From assembly GCA_905210085.1 (NCBI GenBank), contig CAJLVJ010000036.1, forward strand, positions 1 to 21,825: a DNA stretch of 21,825 nucleotides, written 5' to 3'. Under the pieces are notes generated by a model, which was not told where the DNA came from, searched no databases, and saw nothing but the letters and a program-made list of their open reading frames with translations. Each line of letters opens with the position of its first letter. Position 1 is the stretch's first letter. Origin of the DNA: an uncultured Collinsella sp. GTDB lineage: Bacteria > Actinomycetota > Coriobacteriia > Coriobacteriales > Coriobacteriaceae. This document shows positions 7,225 through 15,594 of the stretch, in pieces. The position numbers and the translations under genes are program-made.

Positions 7225-7298
7225 TATCGCAGACTATATCGAATAATATCGAGCTGTATAAGCTTGTATAAACTTATCGCGAAAGTATCGAGCTTTCG
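7225..7298 (-). ncRNA. Candidate non-coding RNA or cis-regulatory array upstream of the Abi-like gene
   Basis: Between the glycosyltransferase stop and the Abi-like start lie phased units of about 10 bp: TATCGAATAA (7237-7246), TATCGAGCTG (7247-7256), TATAAGCTTG (7257-7266), TATAAACTTA (7267-7276), then after 9 bases TATCGAGCTT (7286-7295). A related TATCGC unit lies at 7225. A 6-bp hairpin CGAAAG/CTTTCG spans 7280-7298. The stretch has no good open frame. In type III toxin-antitoxin loci a repetitive RNA upstream of a ribonuclease gene is the antitoxin, and AbiF genes are reported to travel with a conserved RNA. A DNA-level role, such as a phased protein-binding array, is equally possible. 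Transcript ends are not known. Confidence 0.35.
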
Positions 7299-7328
7299 TA
7301 ATCTATCTTAGCAAGTAGTCCAACGTTG

Positions 7329-7357
7329 CTTTCTTCCAAGCTCATAGCGAAAGAAAG
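7329..7357 (-). other. Hairpin between the two-domain glycosyltransferase gene and the Abi-like gene
   Basis: A perfect 7-bp stem, CTTTCTT (7329-7335) with AAGAAAG (7351-7357), has an inner GCT/AGC pair in its 15-base loop. It lies 27 bases past the stop of the glycosyltransferase gene on the minus strand. No T-run follows directly, so it is not a classical terminator. It may be the 5' part of the same structured region as the 10-bp array. Confidence 0.4.
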
Positions 7358-7383
7358 TTAAGGAATTTCTAAAAACCATTGCC

Positions 7384-7576
7384 TTAATACGAGAAATACT
7401 CACTCTCAGCGGATAAGTTTGGCCCCAACCACGGGTCGCCATCGAGGAAGAACTCAGGCCAGCGTTGCATGAACAGTGCCTGTTCGCGTTTCCAGCGGCG
7501 CAGCTTTTCCTCGTTGGCCTCTTCCCTGCCGCGCGAGGTGAACTCGTAGTGGTACAGCTCGGCATAGGGCGTAAAG
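7384..7576. repeat. Direct repeat of about 190 bp, copy 2 (within the intact glycosyltransferase gene)
   Basis: This is the partner of the copy at 5670-5863 and forms the 3' end of the intact two-domain glycosyltransferase gene. The copies are about 1.7 kb apart. Their differences cluster near the stop codon, so the duplication is not brand new, or one copy came from a diverged strain. Confidence 0.8.
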
Positions 7577-9870
7577 ATGGTGCGGTAGCCCGCCTCCCAC
7601 ACGCGCAGGCAAAAGTCCGCATCGTTAAAGCCGACGGCGAATTCCTCGTTGTAGCCTCCGACCTGCTCAAATACGTCGCGTCGGACCATCTGGCAGGCAC
7701 CCGTTACGGCGCTAAAGTTGCCCGGGCGCACGGCACGGGCAAGATAGCCCTCGCGCTTTGCCGAGAAGTCCTGGTTGGCATGGGCAAGTGCGCCGCGCAC
7801 GCCGACCAAAATGCCAGCGTGTTGCACCAGATGATCGGCAAAATAGAGCTTGGCACCAACCACGCCCGCATCGGGACGCTGCAGATAGCCCATCATCTCT
7901 TCAATAAAGTCCGGGCTTATGACCTCGGTATCGTTGTTCAGCAGCAGCAGGTAGTCGCCCCTGGCATGCTCAACGCCAAAGTTGATGATCTGGGAATAAT
8001 TAAACTCACCCGGCCAGTACACAACGCGCGCAGTGCCCTTACCGCCAGACGTAGCGGTCACGCGCTCCGGCAGGATTTCGTAATACGCAAACGTCTCCGG
8101 GGCTTTGCTGTTGTTCTCCACCAAGACGATCTCGTAATTGGCATACGTTGCCTTCTGAGCGATCGACATCACGCAGGCATCGAGCGTCTCAATGTGATCC
8201 TTGGTGGGAATCACAATACTCACCAGCGGCGCAGACTCCGGCAGCGCATAACGCATGCGATAGACAAACGGCGTCTCGGTCTCCTCGACCGTTCCGCAAA
8301 TGCCCAGCGCGTTAAAGTGGCGCTGCAGCGCAAGACGGCCGGCTTCGATAGCATACGGCTTGCTATCGGCAGAGCCGTCGGCGGTCGATCCCGGATGCAC
8401 GCGCCAGTGATACAGCACATGCGCAACGTGCTCAAAGCGCGCGCCGGCTGCAAGGCAGCGAAGCGTCAAGTCGTAGTCCTGGGCACCCGCAACGTCTTCC
8501 GGGGACGTGCCAATACGATCGATTAGCGCCTTCTCCACCATCAGGAAATGCGTCACGCAGTTATGGCTATAGAGCAGATCGACGTTGAGCTGCGTCTTAA
8601 AGACAGGCTGACCCCACTCCCCCGTTTTCTGGAACATGTCCTCGTCGCAGAACAGGACCTGGGGGCGCTCGCCCTCGGCCGCCTTATTCAGCGCGGAAAC
8701 ATACTGGAATAACGCGTCCGGCTCCAGAATGTCATCGTGGTCCAAGAACGCGATGTAGTCGCCCGTCGCTTGCTCGATACCTGCGTTGGTGTTGACCACA
8801 ATGCCGCCGTTGCCGGGAAGCTCGATGCGACGGATGCGCTCGTCATTGGCGGCAGCCGCAAGATTGGCCACCGCATCCCATTCGGGCGAGGCGTCCATAA
8901 GCAACAATTCCCAGTTGTCATAGCTCTGGGCTAGCACCGAGTCCAGCAGCTCGCGCAGGTAGACCCGATCAGTCTTATAGCACGGCACCACAATGCTCAC
9001 GAGTGGTCTATAGGCAAAAGCCACCGAAGCGACACGCTGGCACGCTAAATCGCCCGGCTTTGCGCGATGTTGCTCAAACCAACGTCGATAAGCTGCGTCG
9101 TCAGCGCGTGCATCCTTCATGCGGTTCCAGCTGTCGTCGGCCATGCCGTTGTACAGGCGACCATCCATGGCGCAAAAACCGCTCTGGATCTGCTCTGTGG
9201 AATCGCTCACAATCGCGACAAAATCTCGTATATCCTGAGGCATCTCAACGCTCAGATACGTTTTATTGACGTGGCATCCGTTCTGCTGCGGCACATCGGC
9301 CTGCGATTCAAACACATGAACGGTGACATCGATGGCATTCATATGCGTATCGAAGACCTGGAGCTCAGGTGCGCACTGGGGGTCTCCCACCCACGTAACC
9401 TCATAGCGCCACACCGCGCCGGCGTCTGCCGGTAAATAACGAACGGCATCGATCTCATAGCGACCGCAGCACTCGCCGCGCTGTGCATCGCGAACGAGCG
9501 CGCACATCGCAGCCTTTGCTTTGTAGTTAATCTTGGATTCCAGCTTGGCCACGCGGCTATCGAGGCGAATGGAGCCCAACCTTTGACCACCGGATGCAAA
9601 GACGACATCCATCGACGAGCCATCCAAAAACGGAAGCACCAAGACGGCGAGCTCGCGCTCGTAATCGGAAACGGAAGGGCAAAGCGCCAGCACACGGTCA
9701 TGATCGACTGGGAACACCAGCGACGGCACACAAGAACCGCTCGTCGTCGCGCGGGCAAACGCTTGAGAACCCTCCCGCTCGATAAGCGCGGCGACATCCT
9801 GACCGGCAAAACGAAGCAGCACAAACAGACGGCCCTGACTGCGGCAAAGTGCCAAACGCTTGATACTCAT
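7384..9870 (-). CDS. Large glycosyltransferase with two GT2 domains
   Basis: This 828-aa protein has about 285 N-terminal residues of unclear fold and then two glycosyltransferase family 2 domains. The first (about 288-500) has PLVSIVVPCYK and the DxD-type metal site DHDD at 377-380. The second (about 547-770) has PLVSIVIPTKD and NNDTE at 645-649. The C-terminus has the WPEFF...DPWLGPNLS end common to such proteins. Tandem GT2 proteins add successive sugars (often rhamnose) to surface polysaccharides at the inner face of the membrane; the sugar cannot be told here. ATG 9870 follows directly on the TAG of the preceding gene (TAGATG), so translation is likely coupled, with GAGAAG upstream as ribosome-binding site. 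It is the last gene of the glycosyltransferase operon. Its final 62 codons are duplicated at 5670-5858. Confidence 0.9.
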   Translation of the reverse strand: MSIKRLALCRSQGRLFVLLRFAGQDVAALIEREGSQAFARATTSGSCVPSLVFPVDHDRVLALCPSVSDYERELAVLVLPFLDGSSMDVVFASGGQRLGSIRLDSRVAKLESKINYKAKAAMCALVRDAQRGECCGRYEIDAVRYLPADAGAVWRYEVTWVGDPQCAPELQVFDTHMNAIDVTVHVFESQADVPQQNGCHVNKTYLSVEMPQDIRDFVAIVSDSTEQIQSGFCAMDGRLYNGMADDSWNRMKDARADDAAYRRWFEQHRAKPGDLACQRVASVAFAYRPLVSIVVPCYKTDRVYLRELLDSVLAQSYDNWELLLMDASPEWDAVANLAAAANDERIRRIELPGNGGIVVNTNAGIEQATGDYIAFLDHDDILEPDALFQYVSALNKAAEGERPQVLFCDEDMFQKTGEWGQPVFKTQLNVDLLYSHNCVTHFLMVEKALIDRIGTSPEDVAGAQDYDLTLRCLAAGARFEHVAHVLYHWRVHPGSTADGSADSKPYAIEAGRLALQRHFNALGICGTVEETETPFVYRMRYALPESAPLVSIVIPTKDHIETLDACVMSIAQKATYANYEIVLVENNSKAPETFAYYEILPERVTATSGGKGTARVVYWPGEFNYSQIINFGVEHARGDYLLLLNNDTEVISPDFIEEMMGYLQRPDAGVVGAKLYFADHLVQHAGILVGVRGALAHANQDFSAKREGYLARAVRPGNFSAVTGACQMVRRDVFEQVGGYNEEFAVGFNDADFCLRVWEAGYRTIFTPYAELYHYEFTSRGREEANEEKLRRWKREQALFMQRWPEFFLDGDPWLGPNLSAESEYFSY

Positions 9871-10938
9871 CTACACTTCTCGCTTTCCCAGGGCGTTCGC
9901 TGCCATGCGTTTACAGGCACCCAGGCGCCCAAACCTCAAGACGTCGTAATCGAACATGAGCTTTTTGCACCCACGGGCATTGGGGGCCTTGCTGGTAAGC
10001 GCCGCACGCACCATAGCAGCAACAGAAGGAGCGCATTGTGCGAGCGCAGCATCGCTGCCCACGACAGAACCGGCAAGTGCCGTGGCAACGGCAGCAAACA
10101 CCTTGCCGCAGTCCGAACCCAGCAACCTGAGCGCATCGTACAGCACCAGGTCGCAGAGGAAGTACGCCAGGTCATCGGCATGCTGAGCATCGAGACCGTC
10201 GCGCTGCCAGTCAGCCAGCACCGCGGAGTAAATCTTCACGTGCTCCAGCAGACGTGTCTCGTCGTCGTAGCGCATGGTGTCCATGAGCGAACCCTTGCGC
10301 GCCACGCGGTAGTCGTACAGCTTGTTCGAAATAAGCGCGGTCTTGTGCGAACGACCGTACACGGCAAAATCGAAGACCTGGTCCTCGCCATACTTAACGG
10401 TTTCGTCGAACACGATCCCGTTACCCAGCAAAAACTCACGCCTGCAGGCGGTGCGCCATGCAAAGGGGCGAGATGCTTCCTTAAACAGCAGGTCAGAGCT
10501 ATAGCCTTCAAACGACACACCGCGTGGACTCAGTGCATAGTTAAGCCACGGATACCCCGCCTCGAGCGGATACGGATTCGCGCCAAAGGTCAAAACGTCG
10601 CAGTCCTCGCGCTCAAAGGCATCGACGATCACACGGCATGCATCGGGCGTAAAGCGGTCGTCGGAATCCAAGAACGCGACGATAGGCGCCGTGGACGCGG
10701 CGATGCCTGCATTACGCGCACTCGACAGGCCGCCGTTCTCCTTATCGACCAGCATAAAGCGCGCGTCCTTTTCGCAATAGGCAACCGCAATATCGCGCGA
10801 GCCATCCGGCGAGCCATCGTTGACCAGCACGCCCTCCCAATCGGGCATGTCCTGCGCAAGCAGGGAGTCCAGGCACCAGGTCAGGCACTCCTCCACTTTA
10901 TAGATGGGAACGGCAACGGAAATCTTGGGGGTAGCCAT
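9871..10938 (-). CDS. Glycosyltransferase family 2 (B-type paralogue, second copy)
   Basis: This GT2 enzyme of about 355 aa has ISVAVPIYKVEE at the N-terminus, VNDGSPDGS (nucleotide-sugar site), SSARNAGI, and the DxD-like site FLDSDD near residue 91-94. GT2 enzymes move a sugar from a nucleotide donor onto a growing lipid-linked glycan. I prefer ATG 10938 (AGGAG 9 bases upstream) over an in-frame TTG at 10944, which would sit only 3 bases from the same AGGAG. That Shine-Dalgarno overlaps the stop of the gene before. It is most like the gene at 12144-13184 in layout (FAWRTACRREFL matching YACRAAFSRELL, then GEDQVFDFA matching GEDVVFQFA), so the two look like paralogues. Confidence 0.85.
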   Translation of the reverse strand: MATPKISVAVPIYKVEECLTWCLDSLLAQDMPDWEGVLVNDGSPDGSRDIAVAYCEKDARFMLVDKENGGLSSARNAGIAASTAPIVAFLDSDDRFTPDACRVIVDAFEREDCDVLTFGANPYPLEAGYPWLNYALSPRGVSFEGYSSDLLFKEASRPFAWRTACRREFLLGNGIVFDETVKYGEDQVFDFAVYGRSHKTALISNKLYDYRVARKGSLMDTMRYDDETRLLEHVKIYSAVLADWQRDGLDAQHADDLAYFLCDLVLYDALRLLGSDCGKVFAAVATALAGSVVGSDAALAQCAPSVAAMVRAALTSKAPNARGCKKLMFDYDVLRFGRLGACKRMAANALGKREV

Positions 10939-10950
10939 AGTCAAGTGCTC

Positions 10951-12069
10951 CTACCGTGCGACCGGAACGTCATCGGGGTGCGGGTTGTCGCCGTAGGTGC
11001 GCTGATACGTCAGCACGCGCCAGACCAGCGGCAGGCCGCCAATCATAAAGTAATGCTTAAACGTATTGAGCTTGCCAGGCTTCTTAAAGTCAAAGCGCGA
11101 ATCGATATAGGCACGGGGCGACTTGACCATCAGGCGCAAGTCGGTCTCGCCACGCGGGTCGAACAGCGACAGATCAAAGCGACCGGCATCCCAATCGGCC
11201 TTGAGCTCGGGCGAGGCCTTCTGCCAAAACTGCTCGCGCAGCTCATCGACCAGGCGCTCATCATTCCAACGGTACGTATCGACCTTCATGCGCATTAAAA
11301 TCCCCTGGAGCTGAGCCTTAAGCTCGGGACGCTCATCCAAAAAGCGCTGCATCTCGGCATATTCGTCGCATACGCAAAACACCTTGTTGGGCGAATTAAC
11401 GGAGCTCTTCTCGTTATCTTGGCGATAGCACAAAATGGGGTCCGCAATAAACGCGGCACGCTCGGCGCAAGCCCAAACTTTAAAGTTAAAGCCGGCGTCC
11501 TGATACGAGGCGCCCGGCGTGGGAAGGAACCGAATCTGATTGTCGTTGAGGAACTCACGGCGATAGATGGCAGACCAAATGGAAGGTTTGCGGTAGAAGA
11601 TGCCCGGGCGATCGATGGGGCGATACGCGGCGCCCGTCATATGCTCGTCGATGATCTCAAACAGCTCACGGCGCTCGCTGGGCGTGGACCAATACAGGTA
11701 AAAGTCGCCCTTCACCACATCGGCATGCTCAGCATCGGCCTTGGCGACCAGCTTTTGGAGCGAATCCTCAAACATAAAGTCGTCGGACTCAAGGATGCCC
11801 ACGTACTCGCCGCGCGCCATCTCCAGGCCGCGGTTCATCGAGTCGCCGTAGCCGCTGTTGGCTTTGTCGATCATCTTCACACGGGGGTCACGCTCCATGT
11901 ACTCGCGAATGATATCCGGCGAGCTATCGGTGGAACCATCGTTGATGCAGATGATCTCGATGTTCTTGAGCGTCTGCGCCACGGCGGAATCGAGGCACTC
12001 GCGCAGGTAGCGTTCGACATTGCAAATGGGAACAAGCAGCGAAACTTTAGGGGTATCAGAGTTCTGCAA
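10951..12069 (-). CDS. Glycosyltransferase family 2 (A-type paralogue, second copy)
   Basis: This 372-aa enzyme starts at TTG 12069, placed by a perfect AGGAGG 5 bases upstream. GT2 motifs are VSLLVPICNVERYLRECLDS, CINDGSTDSSPDI, a KANSGYGDSMN loop and the metal-binding ILESDDF (ESDD 94-97). The long C-terminal part (RKPSIWSAIYRREFL, SYQDAGFNFKVW, CYRQDNEKSSVNS) is shared with the gene at 13191-14294, and the two are clear paralogues. The role is transfer of a sugar in surface-glycan assembly; donor and acceptor are unknown. It lies 74 bases after the preceding gene and 6 or 12 bases before the next one, depending on which start is used there, inside one minus-strand operon. Confidence 0.88.
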   Translation of the reverse strand: MQNSDTPKVSLLVPICNVERYLRECLDSAVAQTLKNIEIICINDGSTDSSPDIIREYMERDPRVKMIDKANSGYGDSMNRGLEMARGEYVGILESDDFMFEDSLQKLVAKADAEHADVVKGDFYLYWSTPSERRELFEIIDEHMTGAAYRPIDRPGIFYRKPSIWSAIYRREFLNDNQIRFLPTPGASYQDAGFNFKVWACAERAAFIADPILCYRQDNEKSSVNSPNKVFCVCDEYAEMQRFLDERPELKAQLQGILMRMKVDTYRWNDERLVDELREQFWQKASPELKADWDAGRFDLSLFDPRGETDLRLMVKSPRAYIDSRFDFKKPGKLNTFKHYFMIGGLPLVWRVLTYQRTYGDNPHPDDVPVAR

Positions 12070-12132
12070 GAGAACCTCCTGTTGAATAGCGTGTAACAGG
12101 GTTATTTTAGCAGCCGGGTTGCGGCGGGCGGC

Positions 12133-12157
12133 AGCGCTTGGAATTATACAAAGCGCT
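12133..12157. other. Hairpin at the 3' end of the middle glycosyltransferase gene
   Basis: A perfect 7-bp inverted repeat, AGCGCTT (12133-12139) and AAGCGCT (12151-12157), spans the stop codon of the gene ending at 12144. It sits in the widest gap of the operon (74 bases). There is no T-run, so full termination is unlikely. It could lower downstream expression or protect the message. Confidence 0.35.
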
Positions 12158-13184
12158 CCAGGCAGGCTTTGAGACCGCGAGTCGAAAGATAGAACAGCGT
12201 GGCATCTGCCATCGAAACGCCCGAGGTCGCCGCAACGAGCTTGTGGGCAACACGGCGAACGGCGCCCTTAGCAGGCATATCCGCCCACTCCGTTCCCATA
12301 AACGTCGTGAAAGCCCTGTTGACGCGAGCCGCCACGCGATGGAAGTCATCGGCATCCAAGCGCGCCAGGTCGAACACAATGAGGTCCAAAAACCAAGTTA
12401 TCAGCTCGCCGGGGCACAGGTCCAAAAGACCGTAGGCCGCCCAGTCCTCCAAGACCTCCTCGAGCATCCTCATGTGGGCGTCAAGCTTTTTGGCGCGAGC
12501 CTCGGCACTGTTGAACTCGTGCGTCGCCGATTCGCTCTCCATCACGTAGTGGTAGAACTTGTCCGGCATGACGACGGTCTTACGGGCAAGCGCATAAGCC
12601 GCAAATTGGAAGACGACGTCCTCGCCCAAAGCCAAACCGGGGGCGAAGCGAATACCTTCGCGATTGAGCAGCTCGCGCGAAAAAGCCGCACGGCAGGCAT
12701 AGGGCTGCGCATTCGAATGGAACAGCAGTTGGGGATCACGGGCGCCAAAGATACCAGCTTTGGGGCTCATGAGTTGCTGGACGCGTTTGGGGGCAGCATC
12801 GGCAGGTTCACAGACGCCGCCAAAAACGGCGGCCTCGGCATCTGCAGATTCCATGGCATGCAGCACGCGCTCGATCGTCTGGGCATCGATGTAATCGTCG
12901 GCGTCCACAAAAAAGACGGTCTCGCCCTCGGCGGCATCGATACCGGCATTTCGAGCGCATGAGACGCCCGCGTTTTCCTGGTCAATCACCAGTACGCGAT
13001 CGTCGGCCTGCGCGATCTGGCGCAACACGTTCAACGAATCATCAGTCGAACCGTCGTTGACGCAGACAACCTGAATCGAGCGCTCGGACTGGGCCAACAG
13101 CGAATCGAGACATCGCTGAATGGAGCGCGCAGAGTTGTAAACGGGGACGACAATGGTAGCTTTAGGACACGAGGCCTCTCCCAT
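12144..13184 (-). CDS. Glycosyltransferase family 2 (B-type paralogue, first copy)
   Basis: This 346-aa enzyme starts at ATG 13184. Its ribosome-binding site AGGGGG overlaps the last codons of the gene before, 6 bases upstream, so translation is probably coupled. GT2 features are ATIVVPVYNSARSIQRCLDSL, CVNDGSTDDS, SCARNAGID and the metal site FFVDADDY (DADD 94-97). The second half is helical and holds YACRAAFSRELL and GEDVVFQFAAY, both shared with the gene at 9871-10938. It is a cytoplasmic, membrane-associated sugar transferase of a surface polysaccharide pathway by family; the sugar is unknown. Confidence 0.87.
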   Translation of the reverse strand: MGEASCPKATIVVPVYNSARSIQRCLDSLLAQSERSIQVVCVNDGSTDDSLNVLRQIAQADDRVLVIDQENAGVSCARNAGIDAAEGETVFFVDADDYIDAQTIERVLHAMESADAEAAVFGGVCEPADAAPKRVQQLMSPKAGIFGARDPQLLFHSNAQPYACRAAFSRELLNREGIRFAPGLALGEDVVFQFAAYALARKTVVMPDKFYHYVMESESATHEFNSAEARAKKLDAHMRMLEEVLEDWAAYGLLDLCPGELITWFLDLIVFDLARLDADDFHRVAARVNRAFTTFMGTEWADMPAKGAVRRVAHKLVAATSGVSMADATLFYLSTRGLKACLERFV

Positions 13185-13190
13185 GCCGAC

Positions 13191-14294
13191 CTACCCCCTC
13201 AGCGATTCGATGAGGAAGGCGGCAACCACGCCTGGGCCTCCAACCGAGGCGTAATACTTAGCACGCCCCAAGGCACCATCCGTCGCAAAACTCGGATGCT
13301 CGTCAACCCAGCCCTCAGGATCTTTGAGGATGGCAGCGAGATTTGCGCGCTTCCACGGCTTGAGGTCGTCAAGCGAAAAGTCCCCGGCGTCCAAGGCCGC
13401 CTGAAATTCCTTGGCCATCTGCACCAGGAACTCCTTATAGAACTTGGGCGCCAGGCGCACGTAGTTCCACATGTACGAATCGTACTTAATGAGCTGATTG
13501 AACTTGAGCATGCGCGCGACGTCATCACTTGCGTGGTCGCGGGCATAATCCTCTCGAATCCAACGCTCAATCTCGGCATACTCGGAATTGACGCAAAAGA
13601 CCTTAGCCGAAGAATTGACCGAGGAACTCTCGTTGTCCTGGCGATACGACAACACGGCATCATGCAGGTAAACAGCCTTATCGGCACACGCGATCACCTT
13701 AAAGGCGAATGACGTGTCCTGAAAGGATGCCCCCGGAGTCGGCAGGAACTTAATGCCGTTGCGCTCAAGAAAATCACGACGGTACACGGCCGACCAAATC
13801 GACGGCTTTTGCTTAAAGAACTGCGTCGTATCGCTCGGGTGCACCGGCTTGCCGCAATCCTGAGGTCTAAACATCTCGTGCAGTGAACGGCGCTCCTCGG
13901 GCTTAGACCAGTAGAAATCAAAGTTCGCCTTCGCAAAGTCGGCATTATTGCTATCGGCGGCCGAGACAAGCTTTTCGAGTGCGTCGGACGCCATAAAGTC
14001 ATCGGACTCCAAGATGCCAACGTACTTGCCACGCGCCATCTCCAGGCCGTGGTTCATCGAGTCGCCGTAGCCGCTGTTGGCCTTGTCGATCATCTTGACG
14101 CGCCCATCGCGCTCCATATACTCGCGGATAATCGCCGGCGAGTTGTCGGTCGACCCATCGTTAATGCAGATGATCTCAATATCCTTGAGCGTCTGCGCCA
14201 GGGCGGAATCGAGGCACTCGCGCAGGTAGCGCTGAACATTGTAAATGGGAATAAGCAGCGACAGAACAGGGCTGCCAGAGACGTTAGTAGACAA
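13191..14294 (-). CDS. Glycosyltransferase family 2 (A-type paralogue, first copy), first gene of the operon
   Basis: This 367-aa enzyme starts at TTG 14294, with AAGGAG at the right distance upstream. GT2 motifs are LSLLIPIYNVQRYLRECLDS, CINDGSTDNS, KANSGYGDSMN and ILESDDF (ESDD 96-99). The C-terminal half has KPSIWSAVYRRDFL, SFQDTSFAFKV and SYRQDNESSSVNS. It matches the gene at 10951-12069 along nearly its whole length and must be its paralogue. It is the first gene after a likely promoter at 14359-14388 and is followed by four more glycosyltransferase genes on the same strand. Confidence 0.88.
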   Translation of the reverse strand: MSTNVSGSPVLSLLIPIYNVQRYLRECLDSALAQTLKDIEIICINDGSTDNSPAIIREYMERDGRVKMIDKANSGYGDSMNHGLEMARGKYVGILESDDFMASDALEKLVSAADSNNADFAKANFDFYWSKPEERRSLHEMFRPQDCGKPVHPSDTTQFFKQKPSIWSAVYRRDFLERNGIKFLPTPGASFQDTSFAFKVIACADKAVYLHDAVLSYRQDNESSSVNSSAKVFCVNSEYAEIERWIREDYARDHASDDVARMLKFNQLIKYDSYMWNYVRLAPKFYKEFLVQMAKEFQAALDAGDFSLDDLKPWKRANLAAILKDPEGWVDEHPSFATDGALGRAKYYASVGGPGVVAAFLIESLRG

Positions 14295-14358
14295 ATGTGC
14301 TCCTTAGGAAATACCTGTCGTTTCATGGTATCAAAGGGTCAGCGCGCCAGCGGGCGTT

Positions 14359-14388
14359 TATATAATCTATGGAGCCTCTTGCGGGCAA
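14359..14388 (-). promoter_or_regulatory. Probable promoter of the glycosyltransferase operon
   Basis: On the minus strand TTGCCC (14388-14383) and TATATA (14364-14359) are 18 bases apart. They lie about 65 bases above the TTG start of the first gene, in an otherwise GC-rich gap. Confidence 0.5.
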
Positions 14389-14550
14389 AGCAGCCCCACG
14401 TCATGCGGCGGGCCCATGGCAGGTTCCTGCGTTTTATTCAAAGCTTGCCGCTAAGGTGCGCCGAGCCTTTACAATAGGACAGTCCCAAGGACGTATTCGA
14501 TAGCTTCCGCGCAGCACTCGCCCGCCGCGCGTGAAAGGATATATTGCTCC

Positions 14551-15570
14551 ATGCCTTCAACCCTTCCCGCCCCCATCGACAAGCTCGCCATCGTCGTCGT
14601 TACGTACAAGCGCCAGGAACTCCTGGCCAACTTGTTCGATTCCATGACCGAGCTCACGGCAACGCCCTGGCGCATCGTGATTGTCGATAACGAGAACTCG
14701 CGCGAGACCGAGGCCATGTGCACCGCATTCAACGAGCGCCTGGCCAACCTGTGGGGCATCGACACCGAGCAGCCCGACGCGCAGGGCGGCACCGACCGTG
14801 TCATCTACGCGCCGCAGCTTGAAAACGGCGGCGGCGCGGGTGGCTTCTCCGCCGGCACCAAGTGCGCCTACGACCTGGGCGCCCAGTGGTTCTGGGTGAT
14901 GGACGACGACGTTCTCGTCATCCCCGAAGGCATCGAGCGTCTTGCCAAGTGGACCGACCGCTACGATGTTATCCAGGGTTCGCGCCTGGACTTTGACGGC
15001 GGCGCCTTCTTTTGGCAATACCAACTCATCCTTTCACTCGGCATTCCCAACCCTGTCGCCAAGTGGGACCTGGGACCCGAGGGCTATCGCGCCATGAACC
15101 AACTATGCTTTGAGGGCGGCATGTTCTCGCGCCGCGTGGTCGACAAGATCGGCCTGCCCGATGCGCGATTCTTCATCTACGGCGACGATGCCTGCTATGG
15201 CTACGTGGCCAGCCAGCACTTCCCCGCCGCCGTTGTAGCCGACCTGGTGCTCAAGCGCGCCCGCGCCGTCTCTAACTGGGATATCGCCGGCAAGCGCCAG
15301 CTCAACTCCACGAGCGACACCAACCGTTACTACATCATGCGCAACCGCGGCTATCTGGCCCGCTACATGCAGATTTACGGCGACTATCACCCCGTGCTGT
15401 TCCGTCTGGGCAACGCCGCGACCTTCTGCAAAGAGTTCATCCGCTTGGCTGCGGTCGACAAATGCTTTAAGACCGGTATTCCGGCGCTGCGCCGTGGCAT
15501 GAAGGACGCCCGCAAGATCATCAAGGACCCCGACTGGAAGCCCATGCCGCCCATGAAGGACACCGAGTAA
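14551..15570 (+). CDS. Glycosyltransferase family 2, GlfT/rhamnosyltransferase-like
   Basis: This 339-aa protein starts at ATG 14551, with AAAGGAT about 11 bases upstream. It has KLAIVVVTYKR at residues 11-21, VDNENS, NGGGAGGFSAG (92-102, typical of GlfT/rhamnosyltransferase-like GT2 enzymes), the metal-binding triad WVMDDD (Asp118-120), a FEGGMFSRR segment and YGDDACYG (210-217), likely the acceptor/catalytic acid region. It ends in a basic, proline-rich tail. Related enzymes add galactofuranose or rhamnose to surface glycans. It is divergent from the five-gene cluster and converges on the ATPase-like gene at 15595, 24 bases away. Its codon use is the GC-rich, host-like type. The exact sugar is not decidable. 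Confidence 0.87.
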   Translation: MPSTLPAPIDKLAIVVVTYKRQELLANLFDSMTELTATPWRIVIVDNENSRETEAMCTAFNERLANLWGIDTEQPDAQGGTDRVIYAPQLENGGGAGGFSAGTKCAYDLGAQWFWVMDDDVLVIPEGIERLAKWTDRYDVIQGSRLDFDGGAFFWQYQLILSLGIPNPVAKWDLGPEGYRAMNQLCFEGGMFSRRVVDKIGLPDARFFIYGDDACYGYVASQHFPAAVVADLVLKRARAVSNWDIAGKRQLNSTSDTNRYYIMRNRGYLARYMQIYGDYHPVLFRLGNAATFCKEFIRLAAVDKCFKTGIPALRRGMKDARKIIKDPDWKPMPPMKDTE

Positions 15571-15594
15571 CGGAAGCCGGAAACACCTCGGCGC

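Noticed and set aside
7359..7387. Possible terminator after the two-domain glycosyltransferase gene
   Set aside because: The TTAAGG/CCTTAA pairing is only six AT-rich pairs with a large loop and overlaps the stop codon; too weak to call.
7465..8526. Plus-strand open frame of 353 codons antisense to the two-domain glycosyltransferase
   Set aside because: It lies wholly inside a confident gene on the other strand, and its composition reflects codon bias of that gene.
9583..11298. Long plus-strand open frame of 571 codons across two glycosyltransferase genes
   Set aside because: It is antisense to two GT2 genes with clear motifs, is rich in His/Arg/Gln as expected from GC-rich antisense frames, and has no recognisable domain.
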